The notes under the pieces are model-generated. The model was not told the DNA's origin and searched no databases. It saw only the letters and a program-made list of their open reading frames with translations. The position numbers and the translations under genes were made by a program. This document shows, in pieces, positions 5,225 to 6,695 of a DNA stretch of 6,695 bases (positions are counted from its first letter, which is position 1; each line of letters starts with the position of its first letter). Source of the DNA: Coriobacteriaceae bacterium (GTDB lineage Bacteria; Actinomycetota; Coriobacteriia; Coriobacteriales; UBA8131); contig JAAYYH010000094.1 of NCBI GenBank assembly GCA_012515495.1, forward strand, positions 1 to 6,695, written 5' to 3'.

Positions 5225-6695
5225 TGAGTCTGTTCTTGATTGTCTGGGCAACCTGAGGCGCAGAAAGCTCCAGATCCTTGACCAGGTTTGCTACATCACC
5301 ATGGGTGATGAACTCATCCGGCAACCCGAGAACCAGCGTTCGGGTCGCGTGACATTGACCATCCAAGAGACGTCTGGCCAGCACCTCTAGCACTCCGGAA
5401 CCAAAACCACCATTGGTGGTACCCTCCTCCAGGGTGACAACCAGCTTAGTCGTGCTGGCTTCTAAGATGGTCTGCTCGTCTAGGGGCTTGACCCAAAGCA
5501 TGTTATACACAGCAGCCTCGATGCCATCTTCAGCTAAGATATTGGCGACTTCGGTGGCAATCCTTACCATCCTGCCTACAGCCAGCAACGCCACGTCTCT
5601 ACCCTCGCGGACCCTGGTGGCTTTTCCCTCCGGCAACAGTTGTGGCTGCCTTTGTTCCAATTCCCTGACAATCGACCCTCGCGGATAGCGTAGCGCGATA
5701 GGTCCATTATCCAGAGTCAGGGCAGTGTGCAGAGCGTCGATGAGCTGGTTGCCATCGGCTGGAGCGATGATCCGCATCTGAGGTATGGAACGCAGGTATA
5801 CCAGATCGAAGACGCCATGATGAGTGGGACCGTCCTCGCCTACCAAGCCAGCGCGATCGATACAAAACACCACATGTTGATTCTGCAGCGCCACATTGAC
5901 GATCATCTGATCGTAGGCACGCTGCAGGAATGTCGAGTAGATCGCCACAACCGGCAGTTTTCCACCTAAAGCCAGACCAGCAGCCAGTGTCACCGCGTGT
6001 TCTTCAGCGATACCGACATCGAAGAACCGCTCAGGGAACCTCTTCTTAAAGGCGCTGAGACCGGTACCGTCCTCCATGGCCGCAGTGATGGCGATGATGT
6101 TGTCGTTACTCTCCCCTTCTGTTACTAACGCCCGCGAGAAAACCTCCGTATACTTCGGTTGCCCGGTAGCCGAGCTTATCGGTTCCCCGGTCTCGGGATC
6201 ATAGGCGCCGACGCCATGGAAGATGTCCGGACGCTCTTCGGCATAGGGGCAGCCACGTCCTTTTGTGGTAACGGCATGGATCAGTACGGGGCCCTTGGTC
6301 TTCTTCGCGGCACTCAACGCATCTTGCACCGCCTCGATATTGTGGCCATCAATGGGACCGATGTATCTGATGCCCATATCCTCGAAGAACATACCGGGAA
6401 CAACAAGTTTCTTGAATGAACCCTTGAATGCCTCTCCGGTATTAACCAGGAAGCGCCCCACTCGACCACATCGCGCCAGCCTGCTCTCAACATTATCACG
6501 AGCGCTGATGTACGGCTTGCTCAACCTGGCCTTGGCCAGATAGAGTGAGAGCGCGCCGACATTACGGGAGATACTCATCTCGTTATCATTGAGGATGATG
6601 GTCATATCGGTGTTGACGTGACCGATGTGGTTCAAGGCTTCAAATGCCATGCCACCGGATATGGCGGCATCACCGATCAGCACCACCACGCTCTC
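5202..6695 (-). CDS. dxs: 1-deoxy-D-xylulose-5-phosphate synthase, N-terminus cut by window
   Basis: Dxs joins pyruvate and glyceraldehyde 3-phosphate to form DXP, the entry step of the MEP isoprenoid pathway and a precursor for thiamin and pyridoxal. The frame is open through the right edge, so about 140 N-terminal residues are missing; 497 codons and the stop (TGA 5204-5202) are present. Counting from the edge, the thiamin-diphosphate motif reads GDA at 8-10, followed after 25 residues by NDN (36-38); Gly is usual at the third position. NDNEMSISRNVGALS and IGPIDGHN follow. The pyrimidine-binding domain carries FFDVGIAEEHAVTLAAGLA (224-242), with the catalytic Glu equivalent to E. coli E370 at 231, then VAIYSTFLQRAYDQM, DRAGLVGEDGPTHHG (280-294) and LRYPRG. 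The C-terminal transketolase domain ends with GLPDEFITHGD. All catalytic residues in the visible part are present. The last codons overlap tlyA by 23 nt. GTG 6689 is not the real start. Confidence 0.96.
   Translation of the reverse strand, partial: ESVVVLIGDAAISGGMAFEALNHIGHVNTDMTIILNDNEMSISRNVGALSLYLAKARLSKPYISARDNVESRLARCGRVGRFLVNTGEAFKGSFKKLVVPGMFFEDMGIRYIGPIDGHNIEAVQDALSAAKKTKGPVLIHAVTTKGRGCPYAEERPDIFHGVGAYDPETGEPISSATGQPKYTEVFSRALVTEGESNDNIIAITAAMEDGTGLSAFKKRFPERFFDVGIAEEHAVTLAAGLALGGKLPVVAIYSTFLQRAYDQMIVNVALQNQHVVFCIDRAGLVGEDGPTHHGVFDLVYLRSIPQMRIIAPADGNQLIDALHTALTLDNGPIALRYPRGSIVRELEQRQPQLLPEGKATRVREGRDVALLAVGRMVRIATEVANILAEDGIEAAVYNMLWVKPLDEQTILEASTTKLVVTLEEGTTNGGFGSGVLEVLARRLLDGQCHATRTLVLGLPDEFITHGDVANLVKDLELSAPQVAQTIKNRLNGQDTAR

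Noticed and set aside
5225..5251. 9-residue extension of TlyA from TTG 5251
   Set aside because: ATG 5224 gives the conserved start and exact catalytic spacing relative to M. tuberculosis TlyA; TTG is a weaker start.

Overview
The window holds six protein-coding genes, all on the minus strand and read right to left: dxs (cut by the right edge), tlyA, nadK, recN, steA and an mctB/steB-type membrane protein gene (cut by the left edge). Coding density is very high. dxs and tlyA overlap by 23 nt, nadK and recN by 11 nt, recN and steA are 3 nt apart, and the only gaps are 28 nt (tlyA-nadK) and 84 nt (steA-mctB). No rRNA, tRNA, mobile element, CRISPR array or convincing terminator was seen, and no stretch over 300 bases lacks a gene.

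The tlyA-nadK-recN-steA-mctB order is the well-known actinobacterial one (as in Mycobacterium tuberculosis Rv1694-Rv1698). A dxs directly upstream of tlyA is more familiar from Bacillota, where dxs, tlyA, nadK, argR, recN and then the sporulation genes spoIVB and spo0A form a cluster. Here argR, spoIVB and spo0A are absent between these genes. Together with moderate base composition (by eye slightly above 50% GC), this suggests a deep-branching, probably non-sporulating member of Actinomycetota (for example a Coriobacteriia-related or other anaerobic lineage). This is inference; an unusual Bacillota lineage is not excluded, because steA and mctB homologues also occur there.

Region by region: 5202-6695 makes the first enzyme of the MEP isoprenoid pathway. 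4430-5224 is a ribosomal RNA 2'-O-methyltransferase. 3526-4401 makes NADP from NAD. 1917-3536 is the RecN DNA repair ATPase. 792-1913 is the SteA cell-division protein with a thiamin-pyrophosphokinase-like fold and a C-terminal membrane hairpin. 1-707 is a single-pass membrane protein with a coiled coil, annotated in databases as copper transporter MctB but equally well placed to be the SteB partner of SteA. The genes share no single pathway. They look like a growth-linked, translationally coupled operon, with a possible extra promoter in front of the mctB-like gene.

The window is mostly conserved housekeeping DNA. The points worth a second look are modest: the hybrid gene order, the lack of plausible copper ligands in the visible MctB-like protein, a 12-bp tandem repeat in its linker, a Gly-to-Ala change in the thiamin-diphosphate motif of Dxs, and a GC-rich inverted repeat at the recN start.
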